Part shown: one piece after another, positions 21,778 through 29,608 of the stretch
Numbering within the stretch: position 1 is the first letter of the stretch
How the letters are laid out: the number at the start of each line of letters is the position of its first letter
Origin: a virus
Length of the DNA: 32,023 bases
Direction: 5' to 3' (one strand)
IMG/VR virus record: IMGVR_UViG_3300022074_000211
Location: 1-32,023 of that record
The notes under the pieces: generated by a model
What the model was told of the DNA's origin: nothing
The model's input: only the letters and a program-made list of their open reading frames with translations
The model's database searches: none
Position numbers and translations under genes: made by a program

Positions 21778-22054
21778 AAAAGAATTAGAAAATAGTAAAA
21801 GAATATTTAAATCAGCTACACCTAAATACGATGTTAGCTGGTATATAAAATGGGTTGCATCATGCTTTGTATTAGCAGCTATGTCAATGAGAGGAATAGA
21901 AGGCTTCCAAATTTATGATTTGATTTTATCTTTATGTGGTATTGCTGGTTGGCTAATCGTATCAGTATTGTGGAGAGATAGAGCACTTATTGTGTTGAAT
22001 GGAGTAGGCTTAATATTTTTATTAAGAAATTTATTTGTATACTTGACAACATAG
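21761..22054 (+). CDS. Three-span membrane protein
   Basis: A 97-residue protein with a charged first 25 residues and then about three hydrophobic segments (W-Y-I-K-W-V-A-S-C-F-V-L-A-A, L-I-L-S-L-C-G-I-A-G-W-L-I-V and I-V-L-N-G-V-G-L-I-F-L-L). The layout resembles small inner-membrane proteins of marine T4-like phages with no known role. It begins within the end of the deaminase gene. Its 3' end carries the -35 region of the glycosyltransferase promoter. Confidence 0.75.
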   Translation: MTKFDKKELENSKRIFKSATPKYDVSWYIKWVASCFVLAAMSMRGIEGFQIYDLILSLCGIAGWLIVSVLWRDRALIVLNGVGLIFLLRNLFVYLTT

Positions 22055-22071
22055 ATTTAATGTGTTATAAT
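22043..22071 (+). promoter_or_regulatory. Family A promoter for the glycosyltransferase, with almost no leader
   Basis: TTGACA at 22043-22048, a 17-base spacer, then TATAAT at 22066-22071 in TGTGTTATAATATA. The ATG at 22079 follows the -10 by seven bases, so the message probably has no 5' leader, as at gene 43. Confidence 0.75.
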
Positions 22072-22078
22072 ATACGTT

Positions 22079-23449
22079 ATGATTGGTAAAAAAATTGCAA
22101 TAGTTTTTGGCAAGGGTCTAGACGGCTGTGGTGTCGAAAAGTTTGGTTATGAATGGCAAAGATATGATCCAGAAAATATCGATGTCTTTGCATTAAAAGA
22201 AAGAGCCTTCAATCGTGGAGGTACTCACATATCTAATTATGTAGAATTCAAACCAGACGAGATGTCTACAATCGCAGAAAGATTAAACAATGATTATGAT
22301 ATTGTTATAATCAATTCATATCCGAGTCCGATGCACAATCAAAAAACCGTCACAAGTTTTTATCGTGATCTAATATTAAAAATAGAAAAACCAATTCTAG
22401 TAAGTATGATGCATGAGATTATACAATCTAACTATGATCGTATTCCATTACAAGTTGCGATCTCAAATGCAGCAGATGTAGTATTTAATTTTTCTACACA
22501 TACAAATTATGCAAAAGACATGGCAAGAATTCTTACTAATAAAAAATTAGGTGAGAGAATTGCTAGAATGAAATTACCATTGACACTAGATGATTTTCAG
22601 AAGTGGAGAATTACACACGATCAAAAGAAAAGAAGATGTATCTATGCAGGCCGTTGGTCATCTATGAAACAACCTAATGTGATAATAGAACTATGGGAAA
22701 GAGATAAAGACTTTCACTATGCATTACATGGTATAGAAAAATCTATTGGTGCTAAGTTTGATGTTATTGACCCTTGTGATTATTTTAGAAAGTATACAGG
22801 TACATATAACTATGAATCAGAAAGATGCGAATGCTTTGGAGAGTTTGATTATAACCAAGGTATGACATTAATATCAGAATCTATGTTTGGTTATAGTGGA
22901 TTTCATTTACCAAAGATGCCACATAATTATGGCGATAGATTTGAATATGCACAGATGGAAATAATTGCATGTGGTACAGTTCCGATATTTGATAAACATT
23001 ATAGTGAACATAACAAAGCAATTGATGGTAGTTTATTTGCAGAACACGATATTGCAATATGGAATGACCGCAATAATTTAGACAAAACAATAGAAAAGAT
23101 ACATGAGGTTGCAGACGACCATACAACATACTATCAATATAACGAAGATGGTTTAGAATTTTTACACCAAGAAGCTGAATCAAGTGTGGTTATACCTAAC
23201 ATGATAAGACATATCTGTATTATGGGTAAACAAGAAGATAAGTGGAATACACAGGACTTATTGAGAGAAGTTTATAAGACTGAAGAAGTATATGACGAGT
23301 TTGATTATTTACTAGATAATAAGATCACAGCTCTCGGTGTAAAAGAAATTGATAATGGTGATCTAAGTTATTTTGAAAAGAAGGCAAGATTAATACATAA
23401 GAACGTGAGTGAATTAAATACGCAATCATTGGAGGATTTTTTTGGATAG
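22079..23449 (+). CDS. DNA glycosyltransferase, T4 alpha-glucosyltransferase-like
   Basis: A 456-residue GT-B-type protein matching T4 AGT (400) at several points: G-K-G-L-D-G-C-G-V-E-K-F (T4 A-R-G-L-E-G-C-G-V-T-K-F), N-D-Y-D-I-V-I-I-N-S, Y-A-Q-M-E-I-I-A-C-G-T-V-P-I-F near 292-306, and a late E-F-L-x-Q-E-A-E-S-S block. AGT transfers glucose from UDP-glucose to hydroxymethylcytosine in DNA. The sugar used here is not shown and may differ. About 70 extra C-terminal residues end in S-L-E-D-F-F-G, the same tail as gp43. It lies downstream of gp42. It lacks a Shine-Dalgarno sequence and starts seven bases after a -10. Confidence 0.85.
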   Translation: MIGKKIAIVFGKGLDGCGVEKFGYEWQRYDPENIDVFALKERAFNRGGTHISNYVEFKPDEMSTIAERLNNDYDIVIINSYPSPMHNQKTVTSFYRDLILKIEKPILVSMMHEIIQSNYDRIPLQVAISNAADVVFNFSTHTNYAKDMARILTNKKLGERIARMKLPLTLDDFQKWRITHDQKKRRCIYAGRWSSMKQPNVIIELWERDKDFHYALHGIEKSIGAKFDVIDPCDYFRKYTGTYNYESERCECFGEFDYNQGMTLISESMFGYSGFHLPKMPHNYGDRFEYAQMEIIACGTVPIFDKHYSEHNKAIDGSLFAEHDIAIWNDRNNLDKTIEKIHEVADDHTTYYQYNEDGLEFLHQEAESSVVIPNMIRHICIMGKQEDKWNTQDLLREVYKTEEVYDEFDYLLDNKITALGVKEIDNGDLSYFEKKARLIHKNVSELNTQSLEDFFG

Positions 23450-23798
23450 TATAGTAATCGATATAGACGATACAATCTTATTTACAAATCATCAATACAA
23501 AGATGCTAAACGTAAATATGGTGAAGCAAAACCAAATGATATAGTAATCAAAGGTATAAGAAAGCTTCATGCAAAAGGTTATAAGATTATATTACATACA
23601 GCCAGACGAATGTTAACCTTTGATGGTGATATTGAAAAGATTATAGCTGATGTCGGAGACATAACTACATCATGGTTAGAAAGACATGAGGTGCCCTACG
23701 ATGAACTCGTTTGGGGTAAACCATATAGTTCAACCTATTATGTCGACGATAAAGCAATGAATTTACAAGAGTTTAAAGAATGGACAAATTCAATTTAA
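23442..23798 (+). CDS. HAD-superfamily phosphatase-like protein
   Basis: A 118-residue HAD protein. Motif I is D-I-D-D-T near 7-11, motif II L-H-T-A-R, and the C-terminal motifs are W-G-K-P with Y-Y-V-D-D-K-A. It is short and cap-less, like the small phosphatases of sugar and capsule loci. The start is TTG, six bases after GGAGGA; the overlap with the glycosyltransferase end is eight bases. Position between a glycosyltransferase and a nucleotidyltransferase-kinase suggests it acts on a phosphorylated sugar intermediate, but this is inference. Confidence 0.82.
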   Translation: MDSIVIDIDDTILFTNHQYKDAKRKYGEAKPNDIVIKGIRKLHAKGYKIILHTARRMLTFDGDIEKIIADVGDITTSWLERHEVPYDELVWGKPYSSTYYVDDKAMNLQEFKEWTNSI

Positions 23799-25267
23799 TA
23801 ATACCAGCTGCAGGAGCAGCCACGAGACTAAGACCTCTATCCTCGAGCACGTCGAAGGTAATGGTACGTGTGAATGGTAAACCTTGCCTTGACTATATCA
23901 TAGAGGCAGTCAATGGATCCGTTGACGAAGTAGTTGTTGTGGATGGCCAATTCACTGATATTCGCGAATATTGTAAAGTGAAACATCCGAAGGTAAGGTT
24001 CGCCAACCAGCCATCATTAGATGGTCCAAGAGATGCAATTAAGATTGGAATGGAAGCTTTAGAAGATAGTGGAAAGCCAGTTGTTGTATGGCTTGGTGAT
24101 GCAATTATCTTAGAAAAAGGTATGCCATTAGGTCATGACTTTTTATTAACTAAAAGAGTTGAAGATCAATCAGCATGGTGTATGTGGGATGGTCGAAATT
24201 ATTATAATAAACCAAAACAACCAGTAGAAAATTCTAATGCTCTAGTTGGTTTATATTCTTTTAGTGATGGTGTTGCAGCTTTAAATGCTTTTAGTAATAC
24301 AGATGGTTATGATATATCAGATGCTCTTATTGAATATGTTATAGATAAAGATACAACGTTTGCAGAATATATCACAGAAAAATGGTACGATATTGGTGAC
24401 CTTCCAACATATTATAAAACATGTGCAGCATTATTAAACACAAAAGCTCGTGCATTTAATAATTTAAATTTTGATTCTGATTTAGGTACAATCAGAAAAT
24501 TACCAGACTATCATGACAAACATTCATTAACAACATTAAGAGAAGAAAAAGAATGGTATGAACATCTTACTCCAGAGCAATCTATGTTTACACCTAGAAT
24601 ATTACCACATCCTGTTGATTTAATTATGTCATACGAAAGTGGCACTTTACTTAGTGATCTTATGTTATACGACAATATACCTAATAGTCATTGGGATTAT
24701 ATTATGGATAGAATCTTTAATATTAAATTAAAATATTTTAACAATAGAGTAGAAGATAAAGACATTATAGACAGTTTTGATGAATTATCTAAAAAGATGT
24801 GGTGTGATAAAACAGAAGAAAGAGTATGTAATGAAATGTATGATAGCCATGTCGGTGCTAATCTAATAAAAAGAGCTGAATGGATTTATAAAAGAACATC
24901 GCCCATATCTGGAATGCATGGTGATTTACATTTTGCAAATATATTATATAATCAACAAACAGATCAATTTAAATTTTTAGACCCACGTGGTAATTATGGT
25001 GGTTGCATTGGAACAATAGGCGACGATATTTATGACTGGGCCAAATTAGCACACGATTGTTATTGGGGTTATAACTCAATTGTTGCTGATGTACCACAAA
25101 ACGAATATGTTAAAGATTTATTTACACGTAAACTAGATGAATATAATTTAGATAAAGATTTAATATTGTATGGTGGATTAGTATTATTAGGTACTTGTAT
25201 ACCATTGCATTATGAAGATGCAGATAGACAAAAAAGAATGATGGAGATTATTAGAAATGAAATATAG
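23780..25267 (+). CDS. Sugar-phosphate nucleotidyltransferase - small-molecule kinase fusion
   Basis: A 495-residue two-domain protein. The N-terminal 210 residues are a nucleotidyltransferase (A-A-G-A-A-T-R-L-R-P-L ... K-V-M-V-R-V-N-G-K-P, later W-L-G-D-A). The C-terminal part is an aminoglycoside/choline-kinase-like domain with H-G-D-L-H-F-A-N-I-L near 380-389 and L-D-P-R-G-N. Paired enzymes of these kinds act in sequence, as AmgK-MurU do on MurNAc or LicA-LicC on choline. A kinase plus nucleotidyltransferase would convert a free sugar or alcohol into an NDP-activated donor. It overlaps the HAD gene by 19 bases. The substrate is unknown. Confidence 0.82.
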   Translation: MDKFNLIIPAAGAATRLRPLSSSTSKVMVRVNGKPCLDYIIEAVNGSVDEVVVVDGQFTDIREYCKVKHPKVRFANQPSLDGPRDAIKIGMEALEDSGKPVVVWLGDAIILEKGMPLGHDFLLTKRVEDQSAWCMWDGRNYYNKPKQPVENSNALVGLYSFSDGVAALNAFSNTDGYDISDALIEYVIDKDTTFAEYITEKWYDIGDLPTYYKTCAALLNTKARAFNNLNFDSDLGTIRKLPDYHDKHSLTTLREEKEWYEHLTPEQSMFTPRILPHPVDLIMSYESGTLLSDLMLYDNIPNSHWDYIMDRIFNIKLKYFNNRVEDKDIIDSFDELSKKMWCDKTEERVCNEMYDSHVGANLIKRAEWIYKRTSPISGMHGDLHFANILYNQQTDQFKFLDPRGNYGGCIGTIGDDIYDWAKLAHDCYWGYNSIVADVPQNEYVKDLFTRKLDEYNLDKDLILYGGLVLLGTCIPLHYEDADRQKRMMEIIRNEI

Positions 25268-26507
25268 TTCAATTATACCACTGATCGGTGGAGAGAGTAT
25301 AGCGGTAATGAATAAGTTAAATGGACAAATGCCAGAGGAAGTTTTATCTTACACTGGCTTTGTAGATAACGATAGTCATTACATTAATTATTTAAGAGAT
25401 AAAGGGTGGGAAGGTAAATACACTTTATTAGATGAAAAGTCAAACCATAAACCAAAGAAAGTAGATATCGTAAATACAGTTTGTCCTTGTGCAGGTCTAT
25501 CATCACTATCACAACATACAGTTCGTAATGAAGGCCACAATGACTGGATGTTTGAATCAGCACATTATGTTTTAGGTAAGATACAACCAAGAGTGTTTTG
25601 GGGTGAGAACGCACCAAGACTAGCAATGGAACCCGGTAAAGAGGTTGTAGCTAAATTAAGAGATATTGGTAAAGAGTATGGATATACGTTTAGCATCTAT
25701 AAAACTAAATCTTTAGTACAAGGATATAGCCAAATTAGAGATAGAACATTTTACTTCTTTTGGAAAGGAGATCAAACACCTTTACTAGATTATATACACA
25801 GACCACATGAACTAATTGAAGATACTATTTCAAATGTTGTAAACAAAAAAGACGACCCTATGAGCGTTGTTCCTAATCAGAAAAAACCATCAGACGATCC
25901 AGTTTACAAATATTTTTTAAATAAAACTGGTATGACTCATGCTGAGTTTGTTGCAGCATTACCTGGACCTAATATGAATTTATTTGATTATATGGATTAT
26001 ATTGGAGGAGAGACTAAATGTGTCGGACCAAATACAGGTAAAACATATGCTGGTTGGCTAGAGGTATTAGAACATTTAAAAGGTAATGATGATGAACATT
26101 CTGCTAGATGGGCAAAGAGTATAGAAAGAATGGTTGCTAAACAAAAAGCTGGTGGTAGCGTTATGAGAAAGAGTACCACATTTCCAAAGGGACATATCGG
26201 AGCATTTGTTGGCCACTATCCATCTATGTTAACACATCCAGTAGAAGATAGATATTTAACTTATAGAGAAATGTTATCTATAATGTATCTGCCAGAAGAT
26301 TTTGAATTATTACATCCAAAGAAATTTCAAAATCATATATGCCAAAATGTACCAGTCAAAACTGCTGAAGATATGATGGAACAAGTTATAAAGTTCTGTA
26401 ATAATAGATTAGATTTAATTGATACTGATTATATTTTACAAGATAATAAAAGAAAGTGCCATGAATATGCAGAAAACAGTTTACAATTGGACCAGTTTAT
26501 GGTATAA
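25257..26507 (+). CDS. Cytosine-C5 DNA methyltransferase-like protein
   Basis: A 416-residue protein with C5-methyltransferase motifs in order: a diverged motif I (I-G-G-E-S-I-A-V near 10-17), motif IV with P77-C78 (C-P-C-A-G-L-S), motif VI E-N-A near 117-119, motif VIII Q-I-R-D-R at 159-163, and motifs IX-X near the end ([14 protein letters not shown]). The catalytic Cys is present. In a phage whose cytosine is already C5-hydroxymethylated, ordinary 5mC synthesis on its own DNA would be blocked, so its role is puzzling. The stop codon lies within the -10 of the rpsU promoter. The start overlaps the previous gene by 11 bases. Confidence 0.83.
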   Translation: MKYSSIIPLIGGESIAVMNKLNGQMPEEVLSYTGFVDNDSHYINYLRDKGWEGKYTLLDEKSNHKPKKVDIVNTVCPCAGLSSLSQHTVRNEGHNDWMFESAHYVLGKIQPRVFWGENAPRLAMEPGKEVVAKLRDIGKEYGYTFSIYKTKSLVQGYSQIRDRTFYFFWKGDQTPLLDYIHRPHELIEDTISNVVNKKDDPMSVVPNQKKPSDDPVYKYFLNKTGMTHAEFVAALPGPNMNLFDYMDYIGGETKCVGPNTGKTYAGWLEVLEHLKGNDDEHSARWAKSIERMVAKQKAGGSVMRKSTTFPKGHIGAFVGHYPSMLTHPVEDRYLTYREMLSIMYLPEDFELLHPKKFQNHICQNVPVKTAEDMMEQVIKFCNNRLDLIDTDYILQDNKRKCHEYAENSLQLDQFMV

Positions 26508-26508
26508 T
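26480..26508 (+). promoter_or_regulatory. Family A promoter for rpsU
   Basis: TTTACA at 26480-26485 preceded by AAAACAG, a 17-base spacer, then TATAAT at 26503-26508. It lacks the TGTGT extension of the other copies. It is embedded in the last codons of the methyltransferase gene. Confidence 0.7.
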
Positions 26509-26519
26509 AGTAGACATAA

Positions 26520-26527
26520 TATAAATA
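26520..26527 (+). promoter_or_regulatory. Possible late promoter (TATAAATA) for rpsU
   Basis: An exact TATAAATA lies 12 bases after the sigma70-type -10 and 14 bases before the rpsU ATG. Two promoters of different class would allow expression throughout infection. Confidence 0.45.
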
Positions 26528-26541
26528 TAATAGGAGTGATT

Positions 26542-26802
26542 ATGCCAAGTGTTGATTTAAGACCAAGAAAAAGACATCCAAAAGATAAACGTCCAGCAAG
26601 ACCAATGCCTTTTGATGTCGGATTAAGAAAATTTAGAAAATCCTGTGAGAAAGCAGGTATTGTTCAAGAGGTACGTAAAAGAGAATTTTACGAGAAGCCT
26701 ACAGCAAAAAGAAAACGAAAAAAAGCCGAAGCAAGAGCTAGACATCTTAAAGCTTTAAGAATGGAACAAGCTTCAGGTTTTGCAATGAGGAGAAGTAGAT
26801 AA
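26542..26802 (+). CDS. rpsU: Phage-encoded ribosomal protein bS21
   Basis: An 86-residue bS21 homologue. The core [18 protein letters not shown] is followed by R-K-R-E-F-Y-E-K-P and a basic Lys/Arg-rich C-terminus ending M-R-R-S-R. bS21 sits near the anti-Shine-Dalgarno end of 16S rRNA in the small subunit. Phage copies have been reported in several marine phages and are thought to swap into host ribosomes. AGGAG lies seven bases before the ATG; the frame further upstream lies inside the methyltransferase gene. It is coupled to uvsX by TAATG. Confidence 0.93.
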   Translation: MPSVDLRPRKRHPKDKRPARPMPFDVGLRKFRKSCEKAGIVQEVRKREFYEKPTAKRKRKKAEARARHLKALRMEQASGFAMRRSR

Positions 26803-27854
26803 TGTCAATAATGGATAAATTGAAAAAGAATAGTAAAGTAAAAAGTACTGATATATTATCAGAATCTATATTATTCGGAGAGAAGGATATGATTCCTACA
26901 GATGTGCCTATGGTAAACGTTGCTTTATCAGGAGATATGGACGGAGGCTTGTCATCAGGTCTTACAGTATTGGCAGGGCCGTCTAAACATTTTAAGACAA
27001 GTTTTGCTTTACTTATGGGTTCAGCCTATATGAAGAAATATCCAGAAGCTGTTATGCTTTTCTATGATTCAGAATTTGGTTCTCCACAGAACTATTTTGA
27101 ATCTTTTGGTATTGATACAGATAGGGTATTACATACACCGATTCAAAACGTTGAGGAATTAAAATTTGACTTAGTTAGCCAATTAGAAAATATTGAAAGG
27201 GACGATAAAGTAATTATTGTAATCGATTCAATTGGTAACTTAGCATCTAAAAAAGAATTAGAAGATGCACTGAATGAAAAATCAGTTGCTGATATGACAA
27301 GAGCTAAAGCATTGAAGGGATTGTTCCGTATGGTCACTCCTTATCTCACTATGAGGAACGTCCCTTTACTTGCTGTCAACCACACCTATCAAGAAATAGG
27401 ATTATTTCCTAAAGCAATTGTATCAGGTGGTACAGGTATTTATTACTCAGCTGATAATATTTGGATTATTGGTAGGCGTCAACAGAAAAAAGGTACTGAT
27501 GTCACAGGATATCACTTTATAGTTAATGTAGAGAAATCAAGGTTTGTAAAAGAGAAATCTAAAATACCAGTTGAAGTCACTTGGGAAGGCGGTATCGCAT
27601 CCTATGGTGGAATACTAGATGTAGCTTTAGCCGGCGGCTATGTGACCAAACCAAATGTTGGTTGGTACGCAAGAGTTAACAAAGATACAGGTGAAATTGA
27701 AGATGGTAAAGTACGAGAAAAAGATACTAAGACTAAAGAGTTTTGGGATCCAATCTTTGAAGAAACTGACTTTAAAGAATTTGTAAAATCTTATTATTCT
27801 ATTGGTCATAAACCATTACTTGACATTGACTTAGACATAGTAATGGAGGAATAA
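26802..27854 (+). CDS. uvsX: UvsX recombinase (RecA-like)
   Basis: A 350-residue RecA/UvsX protein (T4 UvsX is 391). Strong matches are M-V-N-V-A-L-S-G, the Walker A region A-G-P-S-K-H-F-K-T-S near 58-67, F-Y-D-S-E-F-G, Walker B V-I-D-S-I-G-N-L-A-S-K-K, D-M-T-R-A-K-A, and N-V-E-K-S-R-F-V-K-E-K-S-K. It forms filaments on ssDNA and carries out strand exchange with UvsY and gp32. The acidic C-terminal tail of T4 UvsX is mostly absent. It is coupled by single-base overlaps to the genes on both sides. Confidence 0.96.
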   Translation: MSIMDKLKKNSKVKSTDILSESILFGEKDMIPTDVPMVNVALSGDMDGGLSSGLTVLAGPSKHFKTSFALLMGSAYMKKYPEAVMLFYDSEFGSPQNYFESFGIDTDRVLHTPIQNVEELKFDLVSQLENIERDDKVIIVIDSIGNLASKKELEDALNEKSVADMTRAKALKGLFRMVTPYLTMRNVPLLAVNHTYQEIGLFPKAIVSGGTGIYYSADNIWIIGRRQQKKGTDVTGYHFIVNVEKSRFVKEKSKIPVEVTWEGGIASYGGILDVALAGGYVTKPNVGWYARVNKDTGEIEDGKVREKDTKTKEFWDPIFEETDFKEFVKSYYSIGHKPLLDIDLDIVMEE

Positions 27855-27934
27855 TGTTTAAAACAATTTATAAAGCCTTTCACAAATTTATGAAATCTGG
27901 AAGGATAAATAAAATTATTAAGATGATAACATGA
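27854..27934 (+). CDS. Very small basic peptide between uvsX and the 27931 gene
   Basis: A 26-residue ORF rich in Lys and Ile with a helical look (F-K-T-I-Y-K-A-F-H-K-F-M-K). It has GGAGG seven bases before its ATG, a TAATG junction with uvsX and an ATGA junction with the next gene. These junctions are hard to explain unless the ORF is translated. At the least it would carry ribosomes from uvsX to the 27931 gene. Confidence 0.6.
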   Translation: MFKTIYKAFHKFMKSGRINKIIKMIT

Positions 27935-28251
27935 TAACAGAATCTGATTATAAATTTGTAGAAAACCCATCACACCCACTTCATGGAGTGAGGTATACAC
28001 AGGGTGCATATAAAGACGTGACTGTTATATATGGAACAGTGAAAATTAAAGAAAGTCCTGAGCTCGATATGGCGAGCTTAGGATTTACCTTTCAAATAAT
28101 AGACCCTGCAGATTATACTGTAGACGAACTCCAAGAAAGTGAAGATTTTAAAAATTATATGGGTGCAGTATTACAACATATAATTGAAAATAATTTAGAG
28201 GATATGAAAATTGGAACAACTCCAGACACACATACTGAGCCATCTTCTTAA
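27931..28251 (+). CDS. Conserved-type hypothetical protein upstream of gene 41
   Basis: A 106-residue acidic protein. The beta-rich N-terminal part (H-P-L-H-G-V-R-Y-T-Q-G-A-Y-K-D-V-T-V-I-Y-G) and helical C-terminal part (D-F-K-N-Y-M-G-A-V-L-Q-H-I-I-E-N-N) suggest a folded domain. No function is known to me. Its last 41 bases overlap the start of gene 41 in another frame, which ties it to the helicase in expression. Confidence 0.8.
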   Translation: MITESDYKFVENPSHPLHGVRYTQGAYKDVTVIYGTVKIKESPELDMASLGFTFQIIDPADYTVDELQESEDFKNYMGAVLQHIIENNLEDMKIGTTPDTHTEPSS

Positions 28252-29593
28252 TAACGAAGAGTATTGCAGAAGAGTAATACCTTATATTAAGAACGAATAT
28301 TTTGAAGGCTCACACAAAACAGTTTTTGATCTAATCGTTTCTTTTGTTAGTAAGCATAATAAATTACCAACAGGAAAAGTATTAGAATTAGAACTCAGAA
28401 AAATCAATGCACACGAAGATGTATTAAATCAAGCCTCAGTATTAATTGGTGAGCTTAAAAATAAATCAGACGTAGACACAGAATATCTAATACAAGAATC
28501 AGAAAAGTGGTGTAAAGAAAGAGCAGTCTATAATGCTATCATGGAATCTATACAGATTATTGATGGTAAAGATACAAAGAGAAGTGAAGGTGTTATACCT
28601 GAAATACTATCTGATGCTTTAGGCACATCTTTTGACCAAGAAATAGGTCATGATTACGTTGATAACTCGGAAGATAGATTTGATTTTTATAACACAAAAG
28701 AAGATCGTATACCATTTGATTTAGATTACTTTAATAAAATTACAAAAGGTGGATTACCAAACAAGACTTTAAATATTGCTCTTGCCGGGACTGGCGTAGG
28801 TAAATCTTTGTTTATGTGTCATTGTGCTGCTTCAGTCCTGGAACAAGGCAAGAACGTATTATATATTACAATGGAAATGGCCGAAGAAAGAATCGCAGAA
28901 AGAATAGATGCGAACCTTATGAATCTTCCAATAGAAAGATTAGGGTCATTACCTAAAAATGTATTTAACGAAAAGATACAAAAGATTGCAAAAGCATCTA
29001 TTGGTAAACTTATTATTAAAGAATACCCAACAGGTGCAGCTCACACAGGACATTTTAGAGCCTTATTAAACGAACTTAAATTAAAAAAGAATTTTAAACC
29101 AGACATTATATATGTTGATTATTTGAATATTTGTTCTTCCAGCCGTATGCGCGGGTTAGGTGGAAGTATAAATAGTTATTCGTATATCAAAGCAATCGCT
29201 GAAGAACTCAGAGGATTAGCTGTGGAATTCAATGTTCCGATAGTGTCGGCAACACAGACGACGAGGTCTGGGTATAGTAATACTGACGTTGGCCTAGAAG
29301 ATACATCTGAATCATTTGGTTTACCAGCAACTGCCGACTTGATGTTTGCTATTATTAGCACAGAAGAGTTAGAAGAATTAGGACAGTTATTAGTAAAACA
29401 ATTGAAAAACCGATATAACGATCCTACGAAATATCGCAGATTTGTGGTAGGAGTAGATCGGTCTCGTATGAAACTTTATGATGTTGAGGAGTCTGCACAA
29501 TCAGATATTATGTCAGATATGGTGCCAGACAAGCCAATAAATAAGTTTGGTGAAAGAGAACAACCGGATTCTTTCACTGACTTTAAAGTATAA
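28211..29593 (+). CDS. 41: gp41 replicative DNA helicase
   Basis: A 460-residue DnaB-like hexameric helicase (T4 gp41 is 475). Matches include I-L-S-H-L-L near the start, K-I-T-K-G-G, Walker A G-T-G-V-G-K-S near 193-199, Y-I-T-M-E-M-A-E-E-R, L-L-N-E-L-K-L-K-K-N-F, V-D-Y-L-N-I-C and A-I-A-E-E-L-R-G-L-A. It unwinds the lagging-strand template and recruits primase. The start is TTG at 28211, nine bases after GAGG; the N-terminus then lines up with T4 gp41, and no ATG exists in frame nearby. Confidence 0.95.
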   Translation: MEQLQTHILSHLLNNEEYCRRVIPYIKNEYFEGSHKTVFDLIVSFVSKHNKLPTGKVLELELRKINAHEDVLNQASVLIGELKNKSDVDTEYLIQESEKWCKERAVYNAIMESIQIIDGKDTKRSEGVIPEILSDALGTSFDQEIGHDYVDNSEDRFDFYNTKEDRIPFDLDYFNKITKGGLPNKTLNIALAGTGVGKSLFMCHCAASVLEQGKNVLYITMEMAEERIAERIDANLMNLPIERLGSLPKNVFNEKIQKIAKASIGKLIIKEYPTGAAHTGHFRALLNELKLKKNFKPDIIYVDYLNICSSSRMRGLGGSINSYSYIKAIAEELRGLAVEFNVPIVSATQTTRSGYSNTDVGLEDTSESFGLPATADLMFAIISTEELEELGQLLVKQLKNRYNDPTKYRRFVVGVDRSRMKLYDVEESAQSDIMSDMVPDKPINKFGEREQPDSFTDFKV

Positions 29594-29608
29594 AAAGGGA
29601 GAAAACTT

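Noticed and set aside
29166-29173. TATAAATA matches inside genes, such as those in gp41 and gp62
   Set aside because: In DNA this AT-rich several matches are expected by chance, and these lie inside coding regions with no gene start nearby.
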